The notes under the pieces were generated by a model. That model had not been told where the DNA came from. It saw only the letters and a list, made by a program, of their open reading frames with translations, and did not search any database. Shown one piece after another: positions 45,936 to 55,821 of a stretch of 64,000 bases of DNA (its first letter is position 1; each line of letters starts with the position of its first letter). Origin of the DNA: Lytechinus pictus (Eukaryota > Echinodermata > Echinoidea > Temnopleuroida > Toxopneustidae); NCBI RefSeq assembly GCF_037042905.1, contig NC_087252.1, forward strand, positions 34,623,965 through 34,687,964, in the 5' to 3' direction. The translations under genes were made by a program, and so were the position numbers.

Positions 45936-46366
45936 ATGACGTCAACACATTACGTCTCTCCCCAGGTTTACACCGATTACTATACGCAACGCAGCAAGGA
46001 TTCGGAATCGGTGGTTTACTCGCCAGAGGACTTCGAGCAGCCATCCCTTTCATAAAACCTTTGGTAAAAAGAGGAAGCCAAGCTGTCGTAAAAAAAGCAT
46101 TAAAGAAAGGAACTAAGTCATTGTCACGTAAGATGGTGAATGCTGGAATAGACTATGCCGCTGGAACTCTGAACGACCGCCTCGGTAAACATATTGATGA
46201 CAGAGTACCTCCAAAAAAGAGACGACGGATTAACCAATCGCGTCGTAGAAACATCCAACAGGGACAAACCAGGACTGCGAATAAAAGAAGAAAACCAGCC
46301 AAACGCTCGGGCAGTCGTAAACGAACCATCGCCAAGGCAAGAACTCGCGACATTTTCGATAATTAA
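45936..46366 (+). pseudogene. basic core/membrane-active-like protein, inner element, early frame break
   Basis: The ATG at 45936 gives MTSTHYVSPQVYTDYY, resembling the start expected from the outer homolog, but the frame is left near 45985, where ACGCA is repeated (ACGCAACGCAG). The remaining frame runs to 46366 with GFGIGGLLARGLRAAIPFIK, an amphipathic Gly-rich helix, and a long Arg/Lys tail ending DIFDN. The outer protein has GHGLGSLVKGLFRSAAPLLK and ends DIFDQ. The layout recalls adenovirus-type small core or pVI-like proteins; that parallel is inference from charge and order only. It lies between penton and major capsid genes. Confidence 0.72.
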
Positions 46367-46387
46367 CCATCTGAAAAGCAAACGACC

Positions 46388-47722
46388 ATGGCCTTTGTAC
46401 ACAATGATTCATGCGAATGTGTCAAATCGGAGTTGGATCTTTTTACCGTTCCTCCTACCCAGACCAGTATTGAACATGGTCAATGGGTAGAGTACCACCC
46501 TCTCGCTCAATTTTCGGATGGAGGACCTATCGAGTTTCATATCTCTGGATCCGGAACCGAATACTTGGATCTCTCTCAGACGCAAATCTACGTGAAAGCC
46601 AAGGTAGTCCATCACGACGGGACAAATTTGGTAGCGGAAGATCAGGTTGCTCCCGTAAATCTCTTCCTCCACTCCCTCTTTTCTCAAGTGGATGTGAGCC
46701 TCAACGATCGCGTGATCACGCCGTCGACACCAACTTACCCCTACCGGGCCATGATCGAAAGTTTACTCCAATATGGAACCGAAGCCAAGGAAAGTCAACT
46801 TACTTCCGCTCTTTTCTTCAAAGACACGCCCGGTCACATGGACCAGGCTAACCCTCTCGAACCAGGCAACGATGTTAACCAAGGATTGAAGAAGAGACAC
46901 ACGTACATTAAAGGGTCAAACAGCTTCGAATTGATAGGACCTCTCCATTGTAATCTATTCTTCCAGCCTAAGCACCTGTTGAATGGGGTTGATCTGCGAG
47001 TGAAGCTGATACGGAGCAAAGAAGAATTCTGCCTTATGTCTTCGGCCAATCAACCGTCATTCAAAGTAGTCATTCAGGATTGCTCCCTCTTCGTCAGAAA
47101 AGTTAAAGTCTCCCCCTCGGTCATGCTTGGACATGGCAAAACACTGGAAAGAGGAACTGCCAAGTACCCTGTACGTCGTGTCATGTGCAAGGTCCTATCG
47201 GTACCCCAGGGAGAACTGACGCTGCAGCAAGACCATCTCTTCCTTGGACAGATACCCCAACGTCTCATCATTGGTTGTGTGGACAACAGGGCATTCAGCG
47301 GAAACTACACCCTCAACCCCTACAACTTTCATCATTTTGATGTAAACTACGTCTCCCTCTACGTTGATGGAACACAGGTCCCATTCAAACCACTGACCCC
47401 GGAATACGGTCTTGTGTCAGGATTAGGATCTATCAGATCCTACCAGACACTCTTCTCGGGAACGGATAAAATGTTCAAAGATTCTGGCAATAACATCAGT
47501 CGAGAGGATTACGACAGAGGTTACGCACTCTATGCATTTGATCTCTCTCCAGACTTGTCGTCGGGCCAGCACTTCAACCTAAAGAAGCAGGGAAATCTTC
47601 GTCTAGAGATGCACTTCAGGAAAAGCATCCCAAGTGGAGTCAACATCGTCGTCTACGCCGAGTTCGACAACATACTGGAGATTGATAGAGCTCGCAACAT
47701 TCTCTTTGATTATTCAGTGTGA
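46388..47722 (+). CDS. major capsid protein (double jelly-roll, hexon-like), inner element
   Basis: 444 residues, intact. It begins MAFVHNDSCECVKSELDLF and contains WVEYHPL, PVNLFLHSLFSQVDVSLND, TYPYRAMIESLLQYG, LIGPLHCNLFFQ and YDRGYALYAFDLSP, the characteristic segments of Polinton hexons. Proteins of this family form trimers that build the icosahedral shell and are often called PY-class capsid proteins in older Polinton papers; I avoid that label because usage varies. The outer copy (51826-53154) matches in nearly every block but is clearly diverged. Overlap with the next gene is avoided by 11 bases. Confidence 0.95.
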   Translation: MAFVHNDSCECVKSELDLFTVPPTQTSIEHGQWVEYHPLAQFSDGGPIEFHISGSGTEYLDLSQTQIYVKAKVVHHDGTNLVAEDQVAPVNLFLHSLFSQVDVSLNDRVITPSTPTYPYRAMIESLLQYGTEAKESQLTSALFFKDTPGHMDQANPLEPGNDVNQGLKKRHTYIKGSNSFELIGPLHCNLFFQPKHLLNGVDLRVKLIRSKEEFCLMSSANQPSFKVVIQDCSLFVRKVKVSPSVMLGHGKTLERGTAKYPVRRVMCKVLSVPQGELTLQQDHLFLGQIPQRLIIGCVDNRAFSGNYTLNPYNFHHFDVNYVSLYVDGTQVPFKPLTPEYGLVSGLGSIRSYQTLFSGTDKMFKDSGNNISREDYDRGYALYAFDLSPDLSSGQHFNLKKQGNLRLEMHFRKSIPSGVNIVVYAEFDNILEIDRARNILFDYSV

Positions 47723-47733
47723 GGAGGTTCAAG

Positions 47734-48249
47734 ATGAATACCGTAGACATCGAACGTATCTTGATTAATGACAAGGCAACGAGAGGACTATTTCAAGGTG
47801 TTTATCCATCCGATCGCCTAAGAATCAATTTTGTACCGAGACCATCGGCTTACGTGATCAACCTCGACCCTGCTCGTGAACCTGGAAGTCATTGGATCGC
47901 TATTTATTTTGATGAACGTGGTCATTCGGAATATTTTGATTCATACGGTATGTCACCCACTACGTCAACCATCAGGACTTTTTTGCAAATACACACCGAG
48001 GGTCCCTCAACATGGAATACTCGCAAACTTCAAGGAAATTTGTCAACCGTGTGTGGACAATACGTCATCTTCTTCTTGACATATCGTGTACGTGGATACA
48101 GCATGAAGGATATTGTCAACCAATTTTCGGTCAATACAGACGCAAATGACTACTATGTTAGAGACTTTGTGAAATTCAATTACCATTTTGATAGACCTAT
48201 ACAGCAGCGTGATTTTATGATGGAACAAATATCCAAGACTCTAAAGTAG
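47734..48249 (+). CDS. adenain-like cysteine protease, inner element
   Basis: The first ATG in frame is at 47734, 11 bases after the capsid stop. The 171-residue product has the C5/Ulp1-type catalytic set: His53 in EPGSHWIAIYF, Asp69 in SEYFDSYG, a Gln in KLQGNLS and Cys107 in TVCGQYVIFFL. In adenoviruses and Polintons this protease matures capsid and core proteins during assembly. The gene is intact and closes the rightward late block. An AATAAA word at about 48329 lies 80 bases after the stop. Confidence 0.94.
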   Translation: MNTVDIERILINDKATRGLFQGVYPSDRLRINFVPRPSAYVINLDPAREPGSHWIAIYFDERGHSEYFDSYGMSPTTSTIRTFLQIHTEGPSTWNTRKLQGNLSTVCGQYVIFFLTYRVRGYSMKDIVNQFSVNTDANDYYVRDFVKFNYHFDRPIQQRDFMMEQISKTLK

Positions 48250-48995
48250 ATGTATACGATGTATAAAGCATGAATGATATTATAGTTATGGTATTATTTG
48301 ATGTATGATTATAGTGGAAACAAAAAAAATAAAAAATATAACATTGTAAATACTATATTTAGTGTCTAAGATTCTTTTATTCCTGCGTCATTGTATCTCT
48401 GTGTACCAATTAGAAAGACACTGATCACATCATCATTTTTGTTTTATCATAACCACCAACGCATTCATCATTAATTATATATATACCATCAACAGTCATC
48501 TCATGATTCTCGCTGTCCTCTTTATCCACATCAACATCATCACCCCTCACTATCGTTATCTCTTCATTGCATCATCATCATCCTCAACATACGTCATTCT
48601 AGACCCCCTTTCCCATCTAAAGCAACAACAACAGCGACCTCGTTACATCCACATCAAAAAACCATCATCCACATCATCATCATCACCATCAAGATGTATC
48701 CATTCCAACTAAACGACGATACAATCAAACCCAAAAGAATACACAATGCCACAATTCATTTATAAGTATATACTTCAAGCTTTAATTACAATTCTTTTTG
48801 ATGAATACATCCCCACATTTGACATACAATATTAACAATGTTAAGCAATGCATTTTAAATATTCTTTACATTCTTCTCCAATATTCTAATTTTTTTAAAC
48901 CATAGTCTAAATCTTCTTCATCAGAATCATGTTCGTATGAGTACCAATAGATATCATGGTATTCGTCGGAAAATGTTGGAAACCCCTTTCTTCTG
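48250..48995. other. non-coding region between convergent genes, CAT microsatellite
   Basis: No gene. AATAAA-type signals near 48329 serve the rightward block. Around 48480-48710 there are many ATC/CAT repeats; an ORF there (48503-48712) is low-complexity (Ser/His runs) and is not supported. Confidence 0.6.
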
Positions 48996-49541
48996 TCATT
49001 GGGGTTGTAATTCGTCAATCACATTCTGCAATGCGAGATAATCTGTACCTGGGACCCTTTCGTACCATAACTCGTAAGTTTCTAGAAAAAACTCTACGTC
49101 TTGAACATGAATAGAAAGTCGTTCCTTGATAAATTCCTGCCAGGTTCGGTAAGGAACCAGGTGAGTCATGTGCGACTCGCCTGTTAAATGACTAAAATAC
49201 AGTACCCATTTGTTCCATAGCTTTCCTTTTGACATTCGTTTACGAAGGTTTTGGGCACCTGTTTCGAGATATTGGATAATCCCCTCTTTATTCCAGTGGT
49301 AAGGCATCTTGTAATTGACACAGGCGTGGTATGCGGTGGGATAGTTGTGGTCACATCCATCACATCCATCTGGACCGGGCAGCATCAATCTACATACGTC
49401 TGCAAACAACTCGATGATTAGAAAAGCTTCCAAAAAGGGTTTCCAGTTTCCATTATCTACACAAAGGAAAAAACTATATACCCATGTGTATAATCCGTAC
49501 ATAAACGTAAAATGCCTTAAGTAAAATTCAATTAGGATCAT
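48996..49541 (-). CDS. hypothetical protein, inner right end
   Basis: A 181-codon ORF from ATG 49541, 17 bases after the stop of the WW-PC4 gene. The N-terminal 30 residues are hydrophobic and aromatic, but on the minus strand TTTTTTCCTTTGTGTAG near 49460 looks like a splice acceptor, so this part may be intron or leader and the real protein may begin later. The rest has a Cys/His cluster (GPDGCDGCDHNYPTAYHAC) that could bind a metal, and Trp/Tyr-rich helices (YRTWQEFIKERL). No family recognised, and no relative in the outer element. Confidence 0.5.
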   Translation of the reverse strand: MILIEFYLRHFTFMYGLYTWVYSFFLCVDNGNWKPFLEAFLIIELFADVCRLMLPGPDGCDGCDHNYPTAYHACVNYKMPYHWNKEGIIQYLETGAQNLRKRMSKGKLWNKWVLYFSHLTGESHMTHLVPYRTWQEFIKERLSIHVQDVEFFLETYELWYERVPGTDYLALQNVIDELQPQ

Positions 49542-49558
49542 GATACTCTATTACGAAT

Positions 49559-50435
49559 TTAATTCTGATGGATTTTGTTCAATTGTTCACCAATTGCCGA
49601 ATTGATTTCGATTATGGCTCCGCTTAGATGATCCCAGTTTTCGATTGAAAGGTTGATCCCTTTACGTCCAGCCAATGCTCTTCCTCCCTCCTGTAGTTGG
49701 TAGTATTCTCTCACATTCACGTAAACAGTTTTGTTAAATGTCTTAACGACAGCGTATCGCTTTCCTCCAAGAGGCACGGCATGGACATCGTCCGGGAATG
49801 TCATCTCTTGATCCAACGTGGGGAGTCTGTCCGGCAACTTCATCGTCATCTGACGCCTTGGCTTCTTTGCGGCGGCATGAGCTGTTTCAGCTTCAGGAAA
49901 GGCCTGCAGAAAAAATAAAAGAAATGGAATCGTTATATAATTTTCTGCAATCTGAACTTACAAATGATATAGTCAATGCAACCATCCAACATAACGAGAA
50001 AAGGTTTGTGAGAGTATTCTTTAAATCAATGGAAATAGTATTATAATAAATATGCTTTTTACTCACCTCATTCATCGTTCTCTTGGTAGACGTTGGTGGG
50101 GTGTTGGTCAATGTCTCGACAGTGGAGAGATTAACGATGTCCTTCGTGAACTTGGCAGCCACGGGGGGAGGAGGAGGTATGAGACCTTTAGGGAACTTGG
50201 GTAGTATCGGTCGTTGCTCTATCTGTGACGGATCCTGCGATGAGATAGCTGCACCACCATCGGTCAAACAGTCGGTCGGACTCTCCCACTGTGTAACGCA
50301 TGTAACAGGGTTATAAAAGTAAACCCTCTGTTCTCTCTCGCTGAAGCCCACTTTCCAGCCTTTGCTTCGGTCCTCCTCCGAAAGCGTAGCTTCTGCCAAA
50401 GAAATGTCGGTGTACCCATTCTCAAAGCTTGCCAT
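49559..50435 (-). CDS. WW domain-PC4/Sub1-like fusion protein, spliced
   Basis: Two exons on the minus strand: 50435-50067 (123 codons) and 49903-49559 (114 codons plus stop), joined in phase 0 across a 163-bp intron with GAG|GTGAGT donor and TTTTTTCTGCAG|GCC acceptor. Exon 1 carries a WW domain with Trp27, the aromatic YFYN turn, Trp50 and Pro53, spacing exactly as in the family, followed by a proline-rich linker (IPPPPPVAAKF). Exon 2 carries a PC4/Sub1-type domain: YAVVKTFNKTVYVNVREYYQ, then GRKGINLSIENWDHL and a final helix. PC4 proteins bind single-stranded DNA and assist RNA polymerase II; WW domains bind proline-rich or phospho-Ser/Thr-Pro peptides. A role as replication single-strand binder or late transcription factor is inference. 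The gene is intact and reads inward from the right TIR side. Confidence 0.85.
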
Positions 50436-50741
50436 TATATATGCGACGTAGCGTGTGGTGATGTAGGTCTGACTGCACGAGTAGATTGACGAGAAATGAT
50501 GGAGATTTCAAATTTCGCGGTTATATGCACTCCCTGTCGTTGCTAAGCACGGCATCACGTGAGTTTTTCGACCTATGGGAGAGTACGTCCGTCCTACGTC
50601 ACGTCGACATCAACCAATAGGGAGACCACGGAGAAGGAGTAACGTCATTTCCTTGTTTACCAAAACATTGTCGCTATGTTATTATGTTCTCTAGCAACTA
50701 TTCATACTCTGCCTTTGTTATACTATGCCAACTTTCTAAAT
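50436..50741 (-). promoter_or_regulatory. upstream region of WW-PC4 gene
   Basis: About 300 bases between the gene and the right TIR. On the minus strand a GCATATAACC word near 50525 and a TATATA just before the ATG are possible TATA elements. No other gene. Confidence 0.4.
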
Positions 50742-51243
50742 TTAACTTTCCAACAATTACACTCTTTTAATCCTTCCATTCAATTTTTTTTATTTGTTGA
50801 TTCGTTGCCAAGGAGACTGCGCGTCCCTTCTAACAGATACGTAACATTACTACGTCACTGCGCTCATTGTTATTTAAATGATCCCCTATTCAATGGCCAT
50901 CCGATCTTTCCGCACTCGGTATTGTTATTTAAATGTCCCCTATTCAATGGCCATCCGATCTTTCCGCACTCGCTATTGTTATGCTAATGATCCCTATTCA
51001 ATGGCCATCCTTCCAGACTACTCTTCCATTGTTATGCTAATCAACCCCCTATTCAATGGCTATCTGTCCAGACTATTCTTCCATTGTTATGCTAATTATC
51101 CCTATTCAACTCTTCCATTGTTATGCTAATTTCCCCTATTCAACTCTTCATTGTCATGCTAATGATATTACGTCATATTCTTTTGTGCGCGCGTCACGCT
51201 TGAGTGAACCTTTAGAATGGCCATATCGCCGTCATTATTCTCT
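50742..51243 (-). repeat. inner Polinton right TIR
   Basis: Inverted counterpart of 33960-34461, carrying the same GCATAACAATGG/TTGAATAGGGG iterated repeats. It ends at 51243, followed by the AAGACA target duplication (51244-51249). Confidence 0.92.
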
Positions 51244-51278
51244 AAGACAAGCATAAATTATCTCCACAATAAAGACGA

Positions 51279-51798
51279 TTAAATAGCCAGACTTTGTGCG
51301 ATTTGTCTAAAAATCAAAGATGGGTCTTGTAAGGGGAACGAGGAACCAAAACTTTGATTACACAAGTCGTTGATTTTTTTATCATTTTGTCTATAATCTT
51401 TACCAAATACCCTTAGTACACGATTAAGTCCCTGGCCCTGGCATCTTTTTATGATATAATATATACAATATTGTCCACATACCGTAGAACCTATCCCTTG
51501 CACCCGCTTTTTATTATGAACCCATGACACGGTGTTTCTTTGAAGAAAATTGGTAAATGTATGACTGTAAAAAGAAGGTTCGTTCCCATAAGAGTCAAAA
51601 AATTCCCCATGACCCTCTTAAAAAAAAAAGCGATCCAATGCGAGCCCGCTTTGTGGCTGGGGTCTGTATTCACAACGTAGCATTGTCTTTTCTTGTCAAT
51701 CTCCCTGGGTAATTGGTCCAATGCGCACGTTCCTCTGTAATATATGGGTGCGTGGAAGGATGCTGTTTTAATACATGATCGATCTGATGGGTATCCAT
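51279..51798 (-). pseudogene. adenain-like cysteine protease, outer element, frameshifted
   Basis: Reading starts at ATG 51798 on the minus strand (MDTHQIDHVL). The catalytic His segment AGSHWIAFFF is in one frame (to about 51620), the region that should hold the catalytic Asp is garbled by frame changes between about 51500 and 51620, and the Cys segment GIGSTVCGQYCIYYI is in the frame that ends at 51279. The family cleaves capsid precursors. It heads the part of the outer element lying right of the inner insertion, so it is now 36 bases from foreign DNA, and its original downstream signals may have been moved away. Confidence 0.85.
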
Positions 51799-51825
51799 TT
51801 TATTGAATGGTTAATGGTAAGGCGA

Positions 51826-53154
51826 TTATCCTTGATGATCGTAGATGAAGTTCCTGCTTCGGTCAATCTGGATAAGCCCCTGTGCTTCGGATAAGACGAT
51901 ACAGTTTGCAGTTTTTGTCGAAGGTGTATCAAACTGGAGTTCGAGTCGTAGGTTGCCTTGTTTAACAAGGTTATGGTGACATCCATCCGATAGATCGGGA
52001 GTCACGTCAAAGGCGTACAACGTGTATCCCTTTGAATAGTCTTCTCTGTCAATGTCCAATCCTTTATCCGTAAACATACGCCCACAACCCATAAAGAGTG
52101 AATTGTAAGCTTGTAGAAAATTCTGTCCTGGTCCTTCAGCGTAATTTGGACGAAGAGGTCTCATAGGTATTGTTTCTCCGTCAATAGTAACCCCAATGAA
52201 GTTGAGATTACGATGTTTAAAGTTATAAGGATTTTTGGTATAGGATCCATTGTAGGCATCGTTTTCTACGAAACCGACGATGATTCGGTTGGGGAGTTGG
52301 CCAAGAAATGAATTGTCCTTGCTCACTGACATGTTACCAGCTGGGATCGAGAAGGAACGGACGTCTACTTTGTTCACGGGATACTTTGCGGTTGATTTTT
52401 CCAATGTTTTAGCGTGTGAGATCATCACCAATGGGTTGACTTTCACTCTCCTGACGTAGAGGGCAGCCTTATCAATGACCACTTTGTACTTTGGATTTAC
52501 GTCGGATGATAGGAGACAGAACGAATCTTTGCTACGGTTGAATATGAGTTTTAAATCGACTCCAGGGAGTAAAAGCCTTTCCTGAAAGAACAAATCGGCG
52601 TATACAGGTCCTATCATAGAGATAAGTTTACTTCCAGCTATAAACATATGTCGTTTTTTTAGTCCATTGTTTGTTTCCCCATCTAAAGGATTGACGATGT
52701 CCATTTTACCAGCCTCGTCTTTGTAGTACAATTGTTGTGTAAGCTGGGATGTTTTTGTTTCACCTCCATAGTGTAACAATGTTTCCAATAAGGCTCGATA
52801 AGGGTAGGTGTTCGAAGGTTGGGATACCAATTTTTCATTGAGCATTACATCTACCTGACTGAAAAGCGAAGGTAAAAATAAATTGACAGGTCCAACCTGC
52901 GCATCTGCACCGAGAGGTGAATTGTCTGGGTTGACGATTTTGGTTGTCACTTGAATCATGGTTTGAGAAAAATCGACATATTCTTCCGCAGTTCCGCCTA
53001 CGTTGAATTCAATAGGAGCTGCATCTGTGATAGTACTGACAGGATGATATTCAACCCAAGGTACTTTGAGAATACTCATTTGTGTACTAGGAATGGTAAA
53101 AAGATCCAATTCGGAATTACAGCAGGCATCACTCTTGTCGTGTAACTTAGCCAT
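51826..53154 (-). CDS. major capsid protein (double jelly-roll, hexon-like), outer element
   Basis: 442 residues, intact, ATG at 53154. It begins MAKLHDKSDACCNSELDLF and shows WVEYHPV, PVNLFLPSLFSQVDVMLNE, TYPYRALLETLLHYGG, MIGPVYADLFFQE and YSKGYTLYAFDVTP, block by block parallel to the inner capsid protein, with many substitutions between. It forms the bulk of the predicted icosahedral shell. It precedes the protease on the same strand, as in the inner element, so this gene pair is the conserved part of the order. Confidence 0.95.
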   Translation of the reverse strand: MAKLHDKSDACCNSELDLFTIPSTQMSILKVPWVEYHPVSTITDAAPIEFNVGGTAEEYVDFSQTMIQVTTKIVNPDNSPLGADAQVGPVNLFLPSLFSQVDVMLNEKLVSQPSNTYPYRALLETLLHYGGETKTSQLTQQLYYKDEAGKMDIVNPLDGETNNGLKKRHMFIAGSKLISMIGPVYADLFFQERLLLPGVDLKLIFNRSKDSFCLLSSDVNPKYKVVIDKAALYVRRVKVNPLVMISHAKTLEKSTAKYPVNKVDVRSFSIPAGNMSVSKDNSFLGQLPNRIIVGFVENDAYNGSYTKNPYNFKHRNLNFIGVTIDGETIPMRPLRPNYAEGPGQNFLQAYNSLFMGCGRMFTDKGLDIDREDYSKGYTLYAFDVTPDLSDGCHHNLVKQGNLRLELQFDTPSTKTANCIVLSEAQGLIQIDRSRNFIYDHQG

Positions 53155-53189
53155 GATGGAAACGTTGTTATGCAGATTGGTTGAATGAA

Positions 53190-53615
53190 TTATTGATCAA
53201 AGATGTCTGGTACCCGACGTCTTTTCGCTGGAGGGTTTTTTGACCGAATGGTCCTTTTCCTTGCTTGCTTCTTTCTTTTAACTTCTCTGAAGATCAACCT
53301 ACGATTCCCTCCTGTTTGCGTTCCTCCTAGTGTCGTTTTAATCCTGCCCATTGTTTTGGATGCCAGTCGCTTCCCGGCTTTCGTCACATTCATCCTGGTC
53401 GCATTTTTAATATTTTCACCGTTGAGGGTATCTTGAACGATGTTCAGTCCTGTACTCATTGTCTCCTTACCCAGTGCCATAGCACCTTTTTTTAAAAGTG
53501 GGGCAGCCGATCTAAATAAACCCTTTACCAAACTACCCAGTCCATGTCCTCGGTGCATGACAGCTCCTTTAAAAAATGGAATACCATACCCTATTTGGCG
53601 TTGATAAATATGCAT
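53190..53615 (-). CDS. basic core/membrane-active-like protein, outer element
   Basis: 141 residues, ATG at 53615, open. The start MHIYQRQIGYGIPFFKGA is followed by GHGLGSLVKGLFRSAAPLLK, a Gly-rich amphipathic helix, then a Lys/Arg-rich tail (KRKKQARKRTIRSKNPPAKR) ending DIFDQ. The inner homolog ends DIFDN. Position between penton and major capsid is the same in both elements. Adenovirus core and pVI-like proteins have similar amphipathic plus basic layouts; homology is not established. Confidence 0.75.
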   Translation of the reverse strand: MHIYQRQIGYGIPFFKGAVMHRGHGLGSLVKGLFRSAAPLLKKGAMALGKETMSTGLNIVQDTLNGENIKNATRMNVTKAGKRLASKTMGRIKTTLGGTQTGGNRRLIFREVKRKKQARKRTIRSKNPPAKRRRVPDIFDQ

Positions 53616-53679
53616 TTAATTTTTTATCATGGAAGGTCGTCTACGATGATGTACAATTAGAGTTTTATATTAATCATTT

Positions 53680-54442
53680 TCACAAAGAGGACGCACGTTC
53701 CCTAAAATGAAGCTTCACGATCACCTTCCCTCTTTCAAATGGCACGACTTCACCGGTTTCATTCGTTAATATAATATCTATAGTTTCAAATTGATACAGG
53801 TTTAAAGGAACGTAATGAGGGGAATCGTAAGTGCAAATGATGTTATCCGACTCTGTTTGGAATGACAGCCACGGTTCTCAAAAGAGGCACGCATGCATCC
53901 CCTACATATTGATGTTGCACAATATCGGAATAAATATAAAATGTATGAAAGAACATGTGAACGTCCATCGGCAGAGGGCTTAACGTAGATTCTGTAAGAT
54001 AACATTCCCTGTCAAAACCCATCATTCTCGCTAGATTACAGGGTATCATCACCGCCGTTCCTTCTCCAATTTGTATGTAACACTTTCTCATTGTATGTTT
54101 ATAAAATAAAACAACGGACGACCGTATACGTCTATCCATGACAGCATTGATTACCATGATTAATTATTCTCCTGAATTATAATAACCCGATGGTAATGTA
54201 ATCGATTTCACCGTGTTGGGGTTATTGGAATTTGCATCATTACGGTGGGAAGTAATTACATTATTTTCTTCGTTGATTATATTCCAGCTCTTCTGGAATT
54301 GGAGTTCAGCGAGCCCTACTTCGAAATTTTCCGTGAGGGAAATAGGTGTATGAAGTTTCGTCGTGTAACGACATGTTTTGTTTTCAGGATAAATATTCAT
54401 AGAGCTATTGCTCGGTAAAGTGACGTAAAATTGGGAGCTCAT
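53680..54442 (-). pseudogene. penton-like minor capsid protein, outer element, broken
   Basis: ATG at 54442 (an alternative is 54454). The N-terminal part shows SSQFYVTLPSNSSMNIYPEN and NFEVGLAELQF, as in the inner penton. An in-frame TAA lies at 54164-54166; the same frame then continues with FYIYSDIVQHQYVGD. A further frame change near 53840 precedes the C-terminal VKLHFRERASSL, ending at 53680. One stop and one shift inactivate the gene. Confidence 0.88.
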
Positions 54443-54511
54443 GATGAAGACCATCCAAACATGACCCTGTTCGAAAGACGATTTGACATTTTCTTGCGAT
54501 GTTATACGCCT

Positions 54512-55598
54512 TTATCTCTTTTCTATCCTGTTCTCCCAACTGTCGAATTCTTTCCCATAACCCTTCCAACGTACCAGGTATTGTTTTTTACCCTTACGAG
54601 TCCTTGTTTTCAACACCTTTTCTATCAAATATTTGGCGTGTTTATCTTTCCTAACCTTTTGAAGATCGTATTCGTAGAAAGTACCCAATAATTCCTCTCC
54701 GTTGTAATCTTTCAGTTTTTATACCGGTGGCATCCTCCCAATGCATTTGCTGATAGTGAAACTTTCTTCTGACCAGTTACTCGCATACCCCTTTTCAAAC
54801 CTCAGTTTGTTTTAACTGATACGTACCTGGTCACCCACTGCATATTTCATCTTCTTTTTCCTTTTAACTTTTTTTTGTTTTTGTTCCAAACAACGCTTTT
54901 AAAGCACGTTCTTGATTCTCGATTGTCACTTCTTTGGGCTTCATACCGATGCTCGAGTGAACAGCCCCATTGTACCCTCGCATGATTTCCTGCAATACAT
55001 CGATGCATCGATACGAATTGTTAAAAGTTAAATACCTGTATACCCTGGTCATGAGAGTACGGTTAAAACGTTCCGCTACGGCACATTTGATGATGTTTTC
55101 CGTGGTGAAAAATTGAATATTTTGTTCTTTCAGGAAATCTTGAAATTTCTTGTTTAAAAATTCCTTTCCTTTGTCCGTGTGTAGCATAATAGGGACGCGA
55201 CTCTGTTTCAAGATTTGTTTGAAACCGTGTATGATGTCATCGTAGGATTTGGTTTTGAGGGGTATGGCCCATGCATATTTAGATAGAACGTCGATACACG
55301 TTAGAATATATCGATATCCCTTGTTAAATTTAGTTATATTATTTCAGTCGATCAAATCAGCTTCCCAAATTTCATCTATCCCTCGCACTTTCACACGATT
55401 TCTTTTAAATTTCTTTCTTGCGGGTGTATGCAAAGTGTATGCATCCTGATGTTGTAACCATTCTTTCACCTTTTTCATTTCGACATTTGGAAATCCATGT
55501 TCTCTCACAGCCCGCCATAATTTTATCACACTTCCAAAGCCTGCACCGTGTTCTGGATTGTAATAACTTTCTCTCAAAGCTCTCTCCAACTTCTTCAT
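54512..55598 (-). pseudogene. DDE integrase with chromodomain, outer element, broken
   Basis: ATG at 55598 (MKKLERALRESYYNPEH). The first part ends EADLID at a TGA (55344-55346) just after the first catalytic Asp. The same frame then reopens with HTDKGKEF (second Asp) and CAVAERFNRTL (catalytic Glu), ending at 54864 after a run of eight A that probably shifted the frame. Downstream on the minus strand KYAVGDQVRIS and a chromodomain with YLVRWKGYGKEFDSWE follow, with two more stops, to about 54512. The architecture is that of the inner integrase. This copy cannot make a full protein. Confidence 0.9.
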
Positions 55599-55821
55599 GA
55601 TTTGTTGTTCACGGCACTCCAACTTCTCTTATCAATGACTTATCTTTCACAAACACTAGGTTATAAATGATTGGTTACTCACTATTCTATCAAACTACAC
55701 ACACACATTTCTATATACTGCCCAAATAATGATGAAGCTTCACGTTTCTTTGTTGGTTTCTGAGTTATTATTATCATTATCATTATTACGAACAAATTAT
55801 ATACATGTATAATACAAAACA

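Larger units (their letters stand above)
33960..51243. mobile_element. Polinton/Maverick, inner element
   Basis: This 17,284-bp element begins AGAGAATAATGACGGCGATA and ends with the exact complement. AAGACA lies directly outside both ends (33954-33959 and 51244-51249). Gene order: acidic protein (-), tandem repeats, polymerase, ATPase, GGF protein, WxPY protein, integrase, penton, core protein, major capsid, protease (all +), then a 181-codon ORF and a WW-PC4 gene (-). This order differs from that of the outer element, and the proteins are diverged, so it is another Polinton lineage. It lies wholly inside the outer element and is therefore the later insertion. The two TIRs are nearly identical, yet several genes are broken. 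Confidence 0.96.

Noticed and set aside
49559-50435. A PPxY ligand for the WW domain encoded by the same element
   Set aside because: I looked for PPxY in the open capsid, core and polymerase proteins and saw none; the partner is unknown.
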